This document shows positions 13,255 to 20,533 of a stretch of 21,624 nucleotides of DNA, one piece after another. Within the stretch, counting starts at the first letter, position 1; each line of letters opens with the position of its first letter. Location of the stretch: contig CABSRC010000016.1 of the NCBI GenBank assembly GCA_902480035.1, positions 1 through 21,624 on the forward strand, read 5' to 3'. The notes below the pieces were generated by a model. The model did not search any database. It had not been told where the DNA came from and saw only the letters and a list, made by a program, of their open reading frames with translations. Source of the stretch: an uncultured Streptococcus sp. (lineage in GTDB: Bacteria > Bacillota > Bacilli > Lactobacillales > Streptococcaceae). Both the position numbers and the translations under genes were made by a program.

Positions 13255-14892
13255 TTGAAAGTGAAAACCACCAATAGAGAGAGTATCGAAAAGATTTTTA
13301 CTGAAGCCTTGGCAATCCCAAGCTTTACCAACACTGAGACCGAGCAAGGAATCGAAGCCTACCTGGATCAACGGATTGCCCAGATTCCCTATTTCAAGGG
13401 ACATCCGGACCAATTTGGGCGCTATCAGGTTCCACAGGATCACTTGCGTCGGTCGGTCAATTGGGCCTTGGTTGATAAGGGCAAGAAAAAAACAGTTATC
13501 CTTTTCCACCACCATGATACAGTCGATCTAGAAGACTATGGAAATTTGTCGGAGATCGCGCTTGATTCTGATAAAGTAGCAGAAGCTTTGAAAACACTGG
13601 ATAGGCGACCCGATATGCAGGAAGATTTAGCTTCTGGGGAGTGGAAGTTTGGCAGAGGGTCTTGCGATATGAAAGCAGCCCTAGCCCTTCAATTGGGGGT
13701 TCTGGAAGCCTATGCAGCAGATCCTACAGAAGGTCAGGTCAATCTGCTCTATCTTTCTGTTGGAGACGAGGAATCCTATTCACGTGGGATGCGGGGAGCT
13801 TTGGGCCTCCTCACAGATTTGCAGGAAAAGTTTGATCTGAATTATGTATTAGCAGTGGATTCAGAGCCCTTTGAATCGGAAGTAGGAAAAGAAAAGGTCC
13901 TTCACATTGGCACAGTCGGCAAACTCATGCCAGTCGTTGTGGCGCAAGGCGTCTTGTCCCATATGAAGGAGCCCCTCAAAGGGATCAATGCCTTGTCCCT
14001 CTTAGTAGCCATTGCAAGCCAGCTAGATCTTCATCCCGATCTGGCAGATCAGGCCTTGGGAGAAACGTCTCCCCTTCCTTCTTGGTCCTATCTCAGAGAT
14101 TTGAAGGAGCAGTACGATGTATCGACCGTGCTGTATGCGGCTGGTTATTTCAGTGTGTTGCATTTGAAGAAAACACCCCAAGAGCTCTTGCAACGAATCT
14201 ATGAGCTTAGTCAGGAGGCCTTGGATGCCTTTTACAAGAAGTACGAGCACTTGCAGGATCAGGCTGGCCAAGACCATATTATTGCAAGGCCAAGAGTCAT
14301 CACCTATCAAGAACTAGAGGAACGTTGCCAAGCCTTAGAGGGCTACCAAGACTTTAGAGAAGCTTCTAATAAAAAAGCGGAGCAAGATTTTCGTAATGGG
14401 ACCAGCTACCAGAGCCTTGCGATTCAGCAAATCCAGCGACTCCTTGAGTTTCTCGGAGATAAGGATCCTATGGTGGTCATCGGTTTTGCGCCCCCCTATT
14501 ATCCTTCCATGAATTGCCGCTTTTTAGACAATACCGATTTCAATATTGTGTCCCTCATCACTGATTACCGCGAGTATCTGGACACAAGAGGTTACCTCTT
14601 AAAAGTCGAAGAATACTTTATGGGGATTAACGACACCAGTTATTGTGCCTTGGAAAAGGATGTGGCCTCTTATCAAGTCGTCTTGGATAGCCTAGCCACA
14701 CCAGCCCAGGTCTATGATCTGGATCTGGAAAAAATTGCTCACATTCAGGTTCCAGCGGTCAATCTAGGCCCTTGGGGCAAAGAATTGCATAAGCGAGGAG
14801 AGCGGGTCTACAAAGAAGACTTCTTGGAGACCATTCCAAACTATCTGCTAGAATTGCTCTACCATTTCGATGATCGCTTATCAACAGAATAA
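13255..14892 (+). CDS. M20-family metallopeptidase, RocB-like
   Basis: This is predicted to be a cytosolic zinc peptidase or amidohydrolase. Motifs in order: FHHHDTVD (H86, D88) near 84-91, GRGSCDMKAALAL with bridging D138, SVGDEESYSRG with E172/E173, and AVDSEPFE with D202. The long C-terminal half and the HHHDTVDLEDYG block resemble RocB, an M20 protein of unclear reaction linked to arginine catabolism in Bacillus, rather than PepV or PepT. Length is 545 residues. The start is TTG at 13255: a perfect AAAGGAGG (13241-13248) lies six bases upstream, whereas the GTG at 13261 is too far away. The ABC genes follow after 39 bases with no clear terminator, so the three are probably co-transcribed. 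The substrate is unknown; the partner transporter suggests a peptide or peptide-like compound. Confidence 0.88.
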   Translation: MKVKTTNRESIEKIFTEALAIPSFTNTETEQGIEAYLDQRIAQIPYFKGHPDQFGRYQVPQDHLRRSVNWALVDKGKKKTVILFHHHDTVDLEDYGNLSEIALDSDKVAEALKTLDRRPDMQEDLASGEWKFGRGSCDMKAALALQLGVLEAYAADPTEGQVNLLYLSVGDEESYSRGMRGALGLLTDLQEKFDLNYVLAVDSEPFESEVGKEKVLHIGTVGKLMPVVVAQGVLSHMKEPLKGINALSLLVAIASQLDLHPDLADQALGETSPLPSWSYLRDLKEQYDVSTVLYAAGYFSVLHLKKTPQELLQRIYELSQEALDAFYKKYEHLQDQAGQDHIIARPRVITYQELEERCQALEGYQDFREASNKKAEQDFRNGTSYQSLAIQQIQRLLEFLGDKDPMVVIGFAPPYYPSMNCRFLDNTDFNIVSLITDYREYLDTRGYLLKVEEYFMGINDTSYCALEKDVASYQVVLDSLATPAQVYDLDLEKIAHIQVPAVNLGPWGKELHKRGERVYKEDFLETIPNYLLELLYHFDDRLSTE

Positions 14893-14931
14893 GAAAAAAC
14901 GGTCCCTGTGAGGATCAATTAGGGAGTTAAC

Positions 14932-15675
14932 ATGATTACATTTCACGGAGTTACCAAAGATTACGATGGGCACATTGCCCTCAACCACTTGGATCTGACC
15001 ATCGAAGATGGGCAAATTGTCGGACTGATTGGCCACAACGGAGCTGGCAAGTCCACAACCATCAAGAGCCTGGTCAGTGTCATCACCCCAACCACTGGTT
15101 CCATTGAAGTGGATGGTCAGGACCTCTATAGCCATCGACTGGCGATCAAAAAGAAGATCGGTTATGTGGCAGATTCGCCAGATCTTTTCTTGCGTCTCAC
15201 AGCCAATGAATTTTGGGAGTTGGTTGCGACCTCTTATGATATGAGTCAGAAAGACTGTGACCAACGCTTAGAGGAGCTTCTTAGGATCTTTGATTTTCAG
15301 AGCCACCGCTATGAAGTGATTGAATCCTTTTCACATGGGATGCGCCAGAAGGTCTTCGTCATTGCAGCCCTCTTGTCCGATCCAGATATCTGGGTCTTGG
15401 ACGAACCAATGACCGGTTTGGACCCACAGGCTTCTTACGATTTAAAACAAATGATGCGCCAGCATGCGGATCGGGGCAAGACGGTTATTTTCTCTACCCA
15501 CGTTTTAGAAGTAGCCGAACAACTCTGTGATAAAATCGCCATTCTCAAAAAGGGTAATCTCATTTTCTATGGGACGATCGAGGAATTGAAGGGCCAGCAC
15601 CCCGAACAAAGTCTGGAAAGTATCTATCTCAGCCTAGCGGGGCGGAAGGAAGAAGGTGGCGATCATGCGTCTTAA
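14932..15675 (+). CDS. ABC transporter ATP-binding protein (EcsA-like type)
   Basis: This cytosolic nucleotide-binding subunit pairs with the permease encoded next. Walker A is GHNGAGKST (34-42), the signature is SHGMRQK (134-140), Walker B is IWVLDEP (153-159) with E158, and the switch histidine is H190 in STHVLE. The usual Q-loop glutamine is replaced in GYVADSPDLF, as is common in EcsA-type exporters, where an acidic residue occupies that position. Length is 247 residues. AGGGAG lies about six bases before ATG. Its end overlaps the start of the permease gene, so translation is coupled. The class is usually an exporter; substrate unknown. Confidence 0.93.
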   Translation: MITFHGVTKDYDGHIALNHLDLTIEDGQIVGLIGHNGAGKSTTIKSLVSVITPTTGSIEVDGQDLYSHRLAIKKKIGYVADSPDLFLRLTANEFWELVATSYDMSQKDCDQRLEELLRIFDFQSHRYEVIESFSHGMRQKVFVIAALLSDPDIWVLDEPMTGLDPQASYDLKQMMRQHADRGKTVIFSTHVLEVAEQLCDKIAILKKGNLIFYGTIEELKGQHPEQSLESIYLSLAGRKEEGGDHAS

Positions 15676-17311
15676 GATCATCCAGCAGCTGGTCAATGTC
15701 AATATCATCTATGCCAGTCAGCCCGCTCAGATCGCAAAATTACGTGCCAAACAGGCAAAAAAACCGGACGTCAAACTCAATGTCGCCCGCAAATCGGTGC
15801 TCAACTACCTCTTTTTAGGATTGGTCTATTTCCTCATATTTGGCTTGCTCTTTAGTATCTATGATTTTGTGAACCAACCAGCCTTCTTTGTCAATATGGT
15901 CGCCCTCTTTTCCTTGATGACCATTTCCCAAGGTTTTATGAGCTTTTACAATGTCTTTTATGAAAGCAAGGACCTGCAGTTTTACCGACCCTATGCCTTC
16001 TCAGATGCAGAAGTCATAGCAGGAAAGAGCATCTCTGTCATCCTGACTCTTCTCATGGCTATCCTTCCCTTGATCAGCTATTTTCTGATCCTCCCTGTGC
16101 AGGCAGGTGGCTTTAATCCGTTAGGGATCCTGTTAGGCCTCTTTTGTGCCTTAATTCTCTTAGGCGTTCTCTTTTTAGCGACGATCATCCTATCCCATCT
16201 GATCACTAAGACCCTCTTTTTCAAAAAACACACGACCCTGGTCTCCAACATCATGGTCGGAATTGGTTCTCTTCTGAGTCTAGGAGCTTATCTCTATCTG
16301 AATCTAGTCCAGACCCATCGGGTAGAAGTGACAGGGGGCGCAGATATTCCCATTCTATTTCCACCTTTTACGGCCTTTCATCAGTTCATCCTCCATCCTT
16401 TTGATGGAGAAGCGATCCTTGGTATTCTGGGCTGGATCCTGGTCCTTCTGGTCTTGATCGGCCTGGTTCGCAAAATCGTGATCCCGCAGTTCTATGATGC
16501 GGCTCTTGCAGTTGCGACCAACCAAACCGTTAAAGAGCGCGTGAAAGTGCTCCATGTGGGTCAGAAAGACTCCTTTAGACGATTTGTCATTCAGTATCAT
16601 CGCAGACTCTTGAGCGATGGAACCCTTATGGTGCAAGTCCTCTTGATGATGAGTATTCTGCCATATATTTTCCTCCTCAGTGGAGCAGCAGGAGCGTCTA
16701 AAAATATAGGAGGCCTCAGTTCTTACTTGACGCCCCAGTATCTGGTGCCACTGACCCTTGTTGCCATCTTGATCGGTGTTTTCAACAGTTTTGGAGGTTT
16801 GACCAGTATCGGTATTTCGCTGGAGCGCGAAAACTTTGAGTACCTGAGATCCCTCCCTATTGATTTCAAACGCTATCTCTTCATGAAGTTTTGGTTGCTC
16901 TATCTGGTGCAATCCATCCTTCCTGTCATTCTTCTAGTTGGCGTTTGTCTCTATTTTGGCGTCCATCCCTTGGCTATCCTTGCCATGTTACTGATCTGGA
17001 TCGTAACCACCATTCCGATCTGCATTCGAGACTATGTCAAAGATTTTCAGAACTTTAGCACCAATTGGACCAATATCACGGAGTTGATGACTCGTCATCG
17101 TGGGAATGCAGTCCTTCAGTCTATTCTCTTGATTGTCTTTATCTTTGTGATGTTTCTTTTGATTATTGTCAGCTTCATTTGGACCTATCATTCCGTCAGC
17201 ACCCTGCTGGCTGTGATCCTTTATAGTGTCATCCTGTTAATTGGAGCAGGCATCAGCTACACCATCTACCGCAAAAAAATCCGTACCCTCTACCAAGAGA
17301 TCGGAGAATAA
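15665..17311 (+). CDS. ABC transporter permease, large multi-spanning membrane protein
   Basis: This is the integral membrane partner of the preceding ATPase. From ATG 15665 it has 548 residues with about ten or more hydrophobic spans (for example LFLGLVYFLIFGLLFSIYDF, then ISVILTLLMAILPLISYFLI, and a late SILLIVFIFVMFLLIIVSFI). A central soluble loop (around EVTGGADIPI) and a basic segment near the middle (QFYDAALAVATNQTVKERVK) separate two hydrophobic halves. ATG 15665 is preferred over GTG 15656 because AAGGTGG lies five bases before it; either way the gene overlaps the ATPase stop codon. It is longer than EcsB/PptB-type permeases (about 350-400 residues), so it is probably a different ABC-2 branch. 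The 3' end runs into a disrupted terminator and an IS element. Confidence 0.88.
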   Translation: MRLKIIQQLVNVNIIYASQPAQIAKLRAKQAKKPDVKLNVARKSVLNYLFLGLVYFLIFGLLFSIYDFVNQPAFFVNMVALFSLMTISQGFMSFYNVFYESKDLQFYRPYAFSDAEVIAGKSISVILTLLMAILPLISYFLILPVQAGGFNPLGILLGLFCALILLGVLFLATIILSHLITKTLFFKKHTTLVSNIMVGIGSLLSLGAYLYLNLVQTHRVEVTGGADIPILFPPFTAFHQFILHPFDGEAILGILGWILVLLVLIGLVRKIVIPQFYDAALAVATNQTVKERVKVLHVGQKDSFRRFVIQYHRRLLSDGTLMVQVLLMMSILPYIFLLSGAAGASKNIGGLSSYLTPQYLVPLTLVAILIGVFNSFGGLTSIGISLERENFEYLRSLPIDFKRYLFMKFWLLYLVQSILPVILLVGVCLYFGVHPLAILAMLLIWIVTTIPICIRDYVKDFQNFSTNWTNITELMTRHRGNAVLQSILLIVFIFVMFLLIIVSFIWTYHSVSTLLAVILYSVILLIGAGISYTIYRKKIRTLYQEIGE

Positions 17312-17314
17312 AAA

Positions 17315-17329
17315 AAGAGAGTGGGACAG
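17315..17329. terminator. Left arm of a bidirectional terminator split by the IS
   Basis: AAAGAGAGTGGGACA follows the permease stop codon after a run of A. Its approximate partner, TGTCCTAGCCTCTTTTT, lies beyond the insertion at 18771-18787. Together they would form an imperfect stem of about 12 bp with A/T tails on both sides, suiting convergent genes. Confidence 0.5.
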
Positions 17330-17338
17330 TGTGAACTG

Positions 17339-17384
17339 CACCCCAAAAGTTAGACAGAAAAAATCTAACTTTTGGGGTGTTTTT
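17339..17384 (+). terminator. Strong hairpin terminator inside the IS left end
   Basis: A perfect 16-bp stem, CACCCCAAAAGTTAGA (17339-17354) with TCTAACTTTTGGGGTG (17364-17379), has a 9-base A-rich loop and is followed by five T. It includes most of the left inverted repeat and ends three bases before the orfA start codon. It would stop transcripts entering from the ABC operon and hold back transposase expression. Confidence 0.85.
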
Positions 17385-17387
17385 ATT

Positions 17388-17906
17388 ATGAAATTAACTT
17401 ATAAAGATAAAGTTCAGGTCTATGAACTTAGAAAACAAGGGAGAAGCTTCAAAGAGCTTTCAAATATATTTGGGATAAAAATTCCCAATCTTCAGTACAT
17501 GATTAAATTGATTGATCGTTATGGAATAGAAATCGTCAAAAAAGGAAAGAATTGTTACTATTCACCTGAACTAAAACAAGAGATCATTGATAAAGTTCTG
17601 ATTGAAGGTCGTTCACAAATAAGGGTATCTCTAGATTATGCTCTTCCAAGTGTTGGAATGTTGCCTAATTGGATAGCACAATATAAGAAAAACGGGTATA
17701 CTATTGTTGAGAAAACAAGAGGGAGACCGCCTAAAATGGGACGTAAACCAAAGAAGAACCCCGAAGAGATGACAGAGATAGAGCGACTTCAGGAAGAATT
17801 AGAATATTTGAGAGCGGAGAATGCCATTCTAAAAAAGTTGAGAGAACTCAGATTGAGGGACGAAAAGGAGCAAGAAGAAAAACAGAAATTGTTCAAGGAT
17901 TGGTAA
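17388..17906 (+). CDS. IS3-family transposase OrfA (DNA-binding subunit)
   Basis: The 172-residue protein has an N-terminal helix-turn-helix region (YKDKVQVYELRKQGRSFKEL, then SNIFGI) and a second one near residues 65-95. A basic patch follows (KTRGRPPKMGRKPKK), then a C-terminal coiled coil (EIERLQEELEYLRAENAILK), as in OrfA of the IS150 group. ATG 17388 lies directly after the terminator-like hairpin, and no good ribosome site is visible, which fits low expression. OrfB overlaps in the -1 frame; an A-rich stretch near 17875-17888 is the likely slippage region. Confidence 0.9.
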   Translation: MKLTYKDKVQVYELRKQGRSFKELSNIFGIKIPNLQYMIKLIDRYGIEIVKKGKNCYYSPELKQEIIDKVLIEGRSQIRVSLDYALPSVGMLPNWIAQYKKNGYTIVEKTRGRPPKMGRKPKKNPEEMTEIERLQEELEYLRAENAILKKLRELRLRDEKEQEEKQKLFKDW

Positions 17907-18736
17907 CAGAGTTTCCTTTAGATATCCTTCTAAACATTATCAAACTTGCTCGTTCAACCTATTATTACCACTTAAAGCAACTGAATCAAGTGGATAAAGA
18001 TCAAGCTATCAAAGTGGAAATACAAGCCATTTATGATGAACATAAGGGAAATTACGGCTATCGTAGAGTTACTCTTGAATTAAGAAATCGTGGTCGTGCG
18101 GTCAATCACAAAAGGGTGCAGCGTCTGATGAAAATTCTTGGTTTAACAGCTCGTATTCGTCTTAAACGTAAGTATTCTTCATATCTAGGAGAAGTTGGCA
18201 AGAAAGCAGATAATCTTATTCAACGCCAGTTTGAAGCATCCAAACCAATGGAAAAGTGCTACACAGATGTGACAGAGTTTGCGATTCCAGCGAGCAGTCA
18301 AAAGCTCTACTTATCACCAGTTTTAGATGGCTTTAATAGCGAAATTATCGCCTATAATCTCTCAACTTCACCAAACTTAGAACAAGTGAAAGCTATGTTA
18401 GACCAGGCCTTCACAGAGGAGCATTACGAAAATACCATTCTCCATAGTGACCAAGGTTGGCAATACCAACATCAGTATTATCATCAATTTTTAGAGGATA
18501 AAGGGATCCAACCGTCCATGTCACGTAAGGGAAATAGTCCAGACAATGGTATGATGGAGTCCTTCTTTGGCATTCTTAAGTCTGAGATGTTTTATGGTTA
18601 TGAGAAGACGTTTCACTCACTTGAGCAATTGGAACAAGCTATTGTAGACTATATTGATTATTACAACAACAAACGCATTAAGGTAAAATTAAAAGGACTC
18701 AGTCCTGTACAATACAGAACTAAATCCTTTGGATAA
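17900..18736 (+). CDS. IS3-family transposase OrfB (DDE integrase)
   Basis: This is the catalytic subunit, normally made as an OrfAB fusion by -1 frameshifting. It shows the IS3 HTH_21 region (DEHKGNYGYRRVTLELRNRG) and an rve integrase core with the complete triad: D123 in CYTDVTEF, D184 in LHSDQGWQY and E220 in DNGMMESFFG. The D184-E220 spacing of 35 intervening residues is canonical. The C-terminus ends normally (YNNKRIKVKLKGLSPVQYR). The frame stays open upstream of the TTG at 17900, as expected for a fusion. There are no visible lesions, so the element may be active. Confidence 0.92.
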   Translation: MVTEFPLDILLNIIKLARSTYYYHLKQLNQVDKDQAIKVEIQAIYDEHKGNYGYRRVTLELRNRGRAVNHKRVQRLMKILGLTARIRLKRKYSSYLGEVGKKADNLIQRQFEASKPMEKCYTDVTEFAIPASSQKLYLSPVLDGFNSEIIAYNLSTSPNLEQVKAMLDQAFTEEHYENTILHSDQGWQYQHQYYHQFLEDKGIQPSMSRKGNSPDNGMMESFFGILKSEMFYGYEKTFHSLEQLEQAIVDYIDYYNNKRIKVKLKGLSPVQYRTKSFG

Positions 18737-18796
18737 ATTAATTGTCTAACTTTTTGGGGTCAGTACATTTTGTCCTAGCCTCTTTTTAGTGGTAAC

Positions 18797-19639
18797 TTAA
18801 ATTTCATAGCCCATGAGGAGCCCGCCTTCTTCGGCGTAGAAACTACAAAGTCCAGAAGTAGGAAGGACTTCAATCATTGCATGGGCAAATTTTTCTCGAA
18901 TCAATGCAGAGAATTGCTCGATAAATTTTTCATTGTTGCGGTGGGCAATGGTAATATGTCCGCCATTATAGCCTGCCTTGATTAATTCATCAAAAGCTGC
19001 CTTGATCGCTTTCTTTTGGCCCCGTGCTTTTTGGAGTAGCTCAAGAGTACCCGTCTTACTAGCTTCCCCAACCATACGGATATTGAGGAGACCGACAACG
19101 GTCCCGATCAATTTGCTGAGACGCCCATTTTTGACCAGATTATCAACCTTGGCCAAAACAAAGAGCAACTTCGTCTTAGACTGGTAGGTCGTGATCACAT
19201 CGACTACTTGATCAAAATCGAGGCCTTCAGCGACCAACTGATTGAGCTTGCGAACGATTAGGTCCACCTCGCCCCCAGCTGACAAGCTATTAATGACGTG
19301 GATATTGGTATTCGGATGCTCTTCCAGATAAATTTTCTTGGCCACCTCGGCACTATTGTAACTACCAGAAAGGGTTCCTGTAATGGTGACAACGACAATA
19401 TTTTCAGCCCCTTCAAAAGACTTCATATAATCATCGGGACTCGGACAGGCAGACTTAGAAGCTGTCGTGGTCGCATACATCTCCTCCATCATCTGATCGA
19501 TATTGAGGTGGGCATCATCTGTGTAGATAGTCTCTCCCACTTGGATGGTCAATGGGACACTGACAAACTCCGTATCTGGTGCCAGATTGTCCAAAGAGCG
19601 GTAGTCACAGCCTGAATCCGCAATAATTTTCCATTTCAT
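18797..19639 (-). CDS. DegV-family fatty-acid-binding protein (FakB-like)
   Basis: This cytosolic protein is predicted to hold a fatty acid for phosphorylation by FakA, feeding exogenous fatty acids into phospholipid synthesis. Family marks: DSGCD near the N-terminus (8-12), SACPSPDDY around 63-71, TGTLSGSYNSA with S91 and S93 (87-97), and the closing TSGLCSFYAEEGGLLMGYEI. The start is set at 19639 (MKWKIIADSGCD, 280 residues, the family norm) with GAGG about ten bases upstream. The longer frame to 19873 runs back through the promoter region and into tetR and is not coding. The gene is divergent from a TetR-type regulator that may control it. The downstream terminator appears to be split by the IS150-group element. 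Confidence 0.92.
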   Translation of the reverse strand: MKWKIIADSGCDYRSLDNLAPDTEFVSVPLTIQVGETIYTDDAHLNIDQMMEEMYATTTASKSACPSPDDYMKSFEGAENIVVVTITGTLSGSYNSAEVAKKIYLEEHPNTNIHVINSLSAGGEVDLIVRKLNQLVAEGLDFDQVVDVITTYQSKTKLLFVLAKVDNLVKNGRLSKLIGTVVGLLNIRMVGEASKTGTLELLQKARGQKKAIKAAFDELIKAGYNGGHITIAHRNNEKFIEQFSALIREKFAHAMIEVLPTSGLCSFYAEEGGLLMGYEI

Positions 19640-19652
19640 CAGTTCATACCTC

Positions 19653-19705
19653 ATAATTGTATAAAAATGTACATTGACAAGTAGTATGTCTTCTTTTACA
19701 ATTAT
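19653..19705. promoter_or_regulatory. Symmetric operator candidate between degV and tetR
   Basis: ATAATTGTA (19653-19661) and TACAATTAT (19697-19705) form a perfect 9-bp inverted repeat separated by 35 bases. The right arm contains the -10 of the tetR promoter, and the left arm lies in the degV leader/promoter zone. A dimer or looped pair of TetR-type dimers could bind both arms. Confidence 0.4.
19674..19702 (+). promoter_or_regulatory. Promoter of the TetR-type regulator gene
   Basis: Consensus TTGACA (19674-19679), a spacer of exactly 17 bases, and TACAAT (19697-19702). It gives a leader of about 60 nt before ATG 19769. Confidence 0.7.
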
Positions 19706-19768
19706 ATCATGAAGTACAATGCTATCCAAGCAGATATCATCAGGTGAGACAGATAGAAAGTAAATGTT

Positions 19769-20338
19769 ATGGCAGAAAGAAAAATATCCGAGAAATCCTT
19801 GGAAAATCTCAAACGATTTAACCGAGAAAACAATGCGATTACACGAGAATCCATCGAAATCTCTCTCCTGCAATTGTTGGAGAAAAAAGATCTGAAAAAA
19901 ATCACCATCTCTGAGCTGGTTCAGCGTGCAGGTGTCTCTCGCGCAGCCTTTTACCGTAATTATGACTCCAAAGAAGAGATTCTAGAGTCCATCTTTCAAT
20001 CTAGTATCGCAAAGATTACCAAGTCTTTAGATGGCTACAACCTCAAGACAGACCTCTATCAAGTCTGGGTCTACCTCTTTAAGGAAGTCAAGAAAGAAGC
20101 CAAGATCATTAGCTTAGCCATTGATTACAATTTCGAACGGCTCTTGACTAAGGCAGTCTATGACTTTTTAGAAAAACGTAATGGCAGCTCCTCGAATGGC
20201 GCTGGCAGCTACCTCAATTCCTTCTGGAGCTCCGCCATTGTCTCTGTCATCTCCAAATGGATCAAGGATGGCATGAAGATCCCCGCTGAGAAGATCGCGA
20301 CCCTAGGCCTCCCTCTCTTCCCACAAAAGAAGAAGTAA
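19769..20338 (+). CDS. TetR/AcrR-family transcriptional regulator
   Basis: This 189-residue protein has an N-terminal TetR helix-turn-helix at about 43-66 (KKITISELVQRAGVSRAAFY, then RNYDSKEEIL), the family's hallmark, and a helical C-terminal domain of about 120 residues for ligand and dimer contacts. The extended basic N-terminal arm (MAERKISEKSLENLKRF) is longer than usual. The ribosome site is weak (AGAAAG). It is divergent from degV and shares a symmetric inverted repeat with it, which suggests autoregulation and control of degV; the ligand, perhaps a fatty acid or acyl thioester, is a guess from context. A terminator follows 3 bases after the stop. Confidence 0.9.
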   Translation: MAERKISEKSLENLKRFNRENNAITRESIEISLLQLLEKKDLKKITISELVQRAGVSRAAFYRNYDSKEEILESIFQSSIAKITKSLDGYNLKTDLYQVWVYLFKEVKKEAKIISLAIDYNFERLLTKAVYDFLEKRNGSSSNGAGSYLNSFWSSAIVSVISKWIKDGMKIPAEKIATLGLPLFPQKKK

Positions 20339-20340
20339 AC

Positions 20341-20362
20341 ACCACCGAGAGGTGGTTTTTTT
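20341..20362 (+). terminator. Terminator after the TetR-type regulator gene
   Basis: A perfect 6-bp GC-rich stem, ACCACC/GGTGGT, with a GAGA tetraloop is followed by seven T. Confidence 0.9.
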
Positions 20363-20391
20363 CTTGCAACTATTTCCAACTAGTGAGGAAG

Positions 20392-20420
20392 TTGCCCCAG
20401 TCGCAAAATTTCGGTATCAT
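20392..20420 (+). promoter_or_regulatory. Probable promoter of the 330-residue membrane protein gene
   Basis: TTGCCC (20392-20397), a 17-base spacer, and TATCAT (20415-20420). The leader would be about 105 nt and contains no recognisable riboswitch or uORF. Confidence 0.5.
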
Positions 20421-20533
20421 GGTAGGAGTTAACTTTTAGAATTAAACCATTAAGTTGGGATTTTTAAGTGATTTCTTTAAAAGACAGAGCAAAGAAACGT
20501 CAATTCACAACAATCTAACAATTAAGGAGATTT

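Larger units (their letters stand above)
17332..18767 (+). mobile_element. Apparently intact IS3-family element, IS150 group, 1436 bp
   Basis: Terminal inverted repeats are TGAACTGCACCCCAAAAG at the left and, on the opposite strand, TGTACTGACCCCAAAAAG at the right, both continuing TTAGACA. Inside are orfA and orfB in overlapping frames, as expected for an IS150-type frameshifted transposase. No 3-4 bp target duplication is visible (AGTG on the left, TTTT on the right). It lies between the ABC operon and degV and interrupts no gene. Confidence 0.88.

Noticed and set aside
15006..15205. Missing Q-loop glutamine in the ABC ATPase as a sign of inactivity
   Set aside because: EcsA-type ATPases commonly have an acidic residue at this place. 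Walker A, signature, Walker B and switch His are all intact.
19640..19873. Upstream extension of the degV reading frame (78 extra codons)
   Set aside because: It crosses the divergent promoter region and the tetR coding region, and the extra residues are not DegV-like. The 280-residue version from 19639 has the family length and a ribosome site.
20462..20482. Possible CiaR box (TTTAAG repeats) before the membrane protein gene
   Set aside because: The half-sites TTTAAG and TTTAAA are 7 bases apart rather than the required 5, and the second is imperfect.
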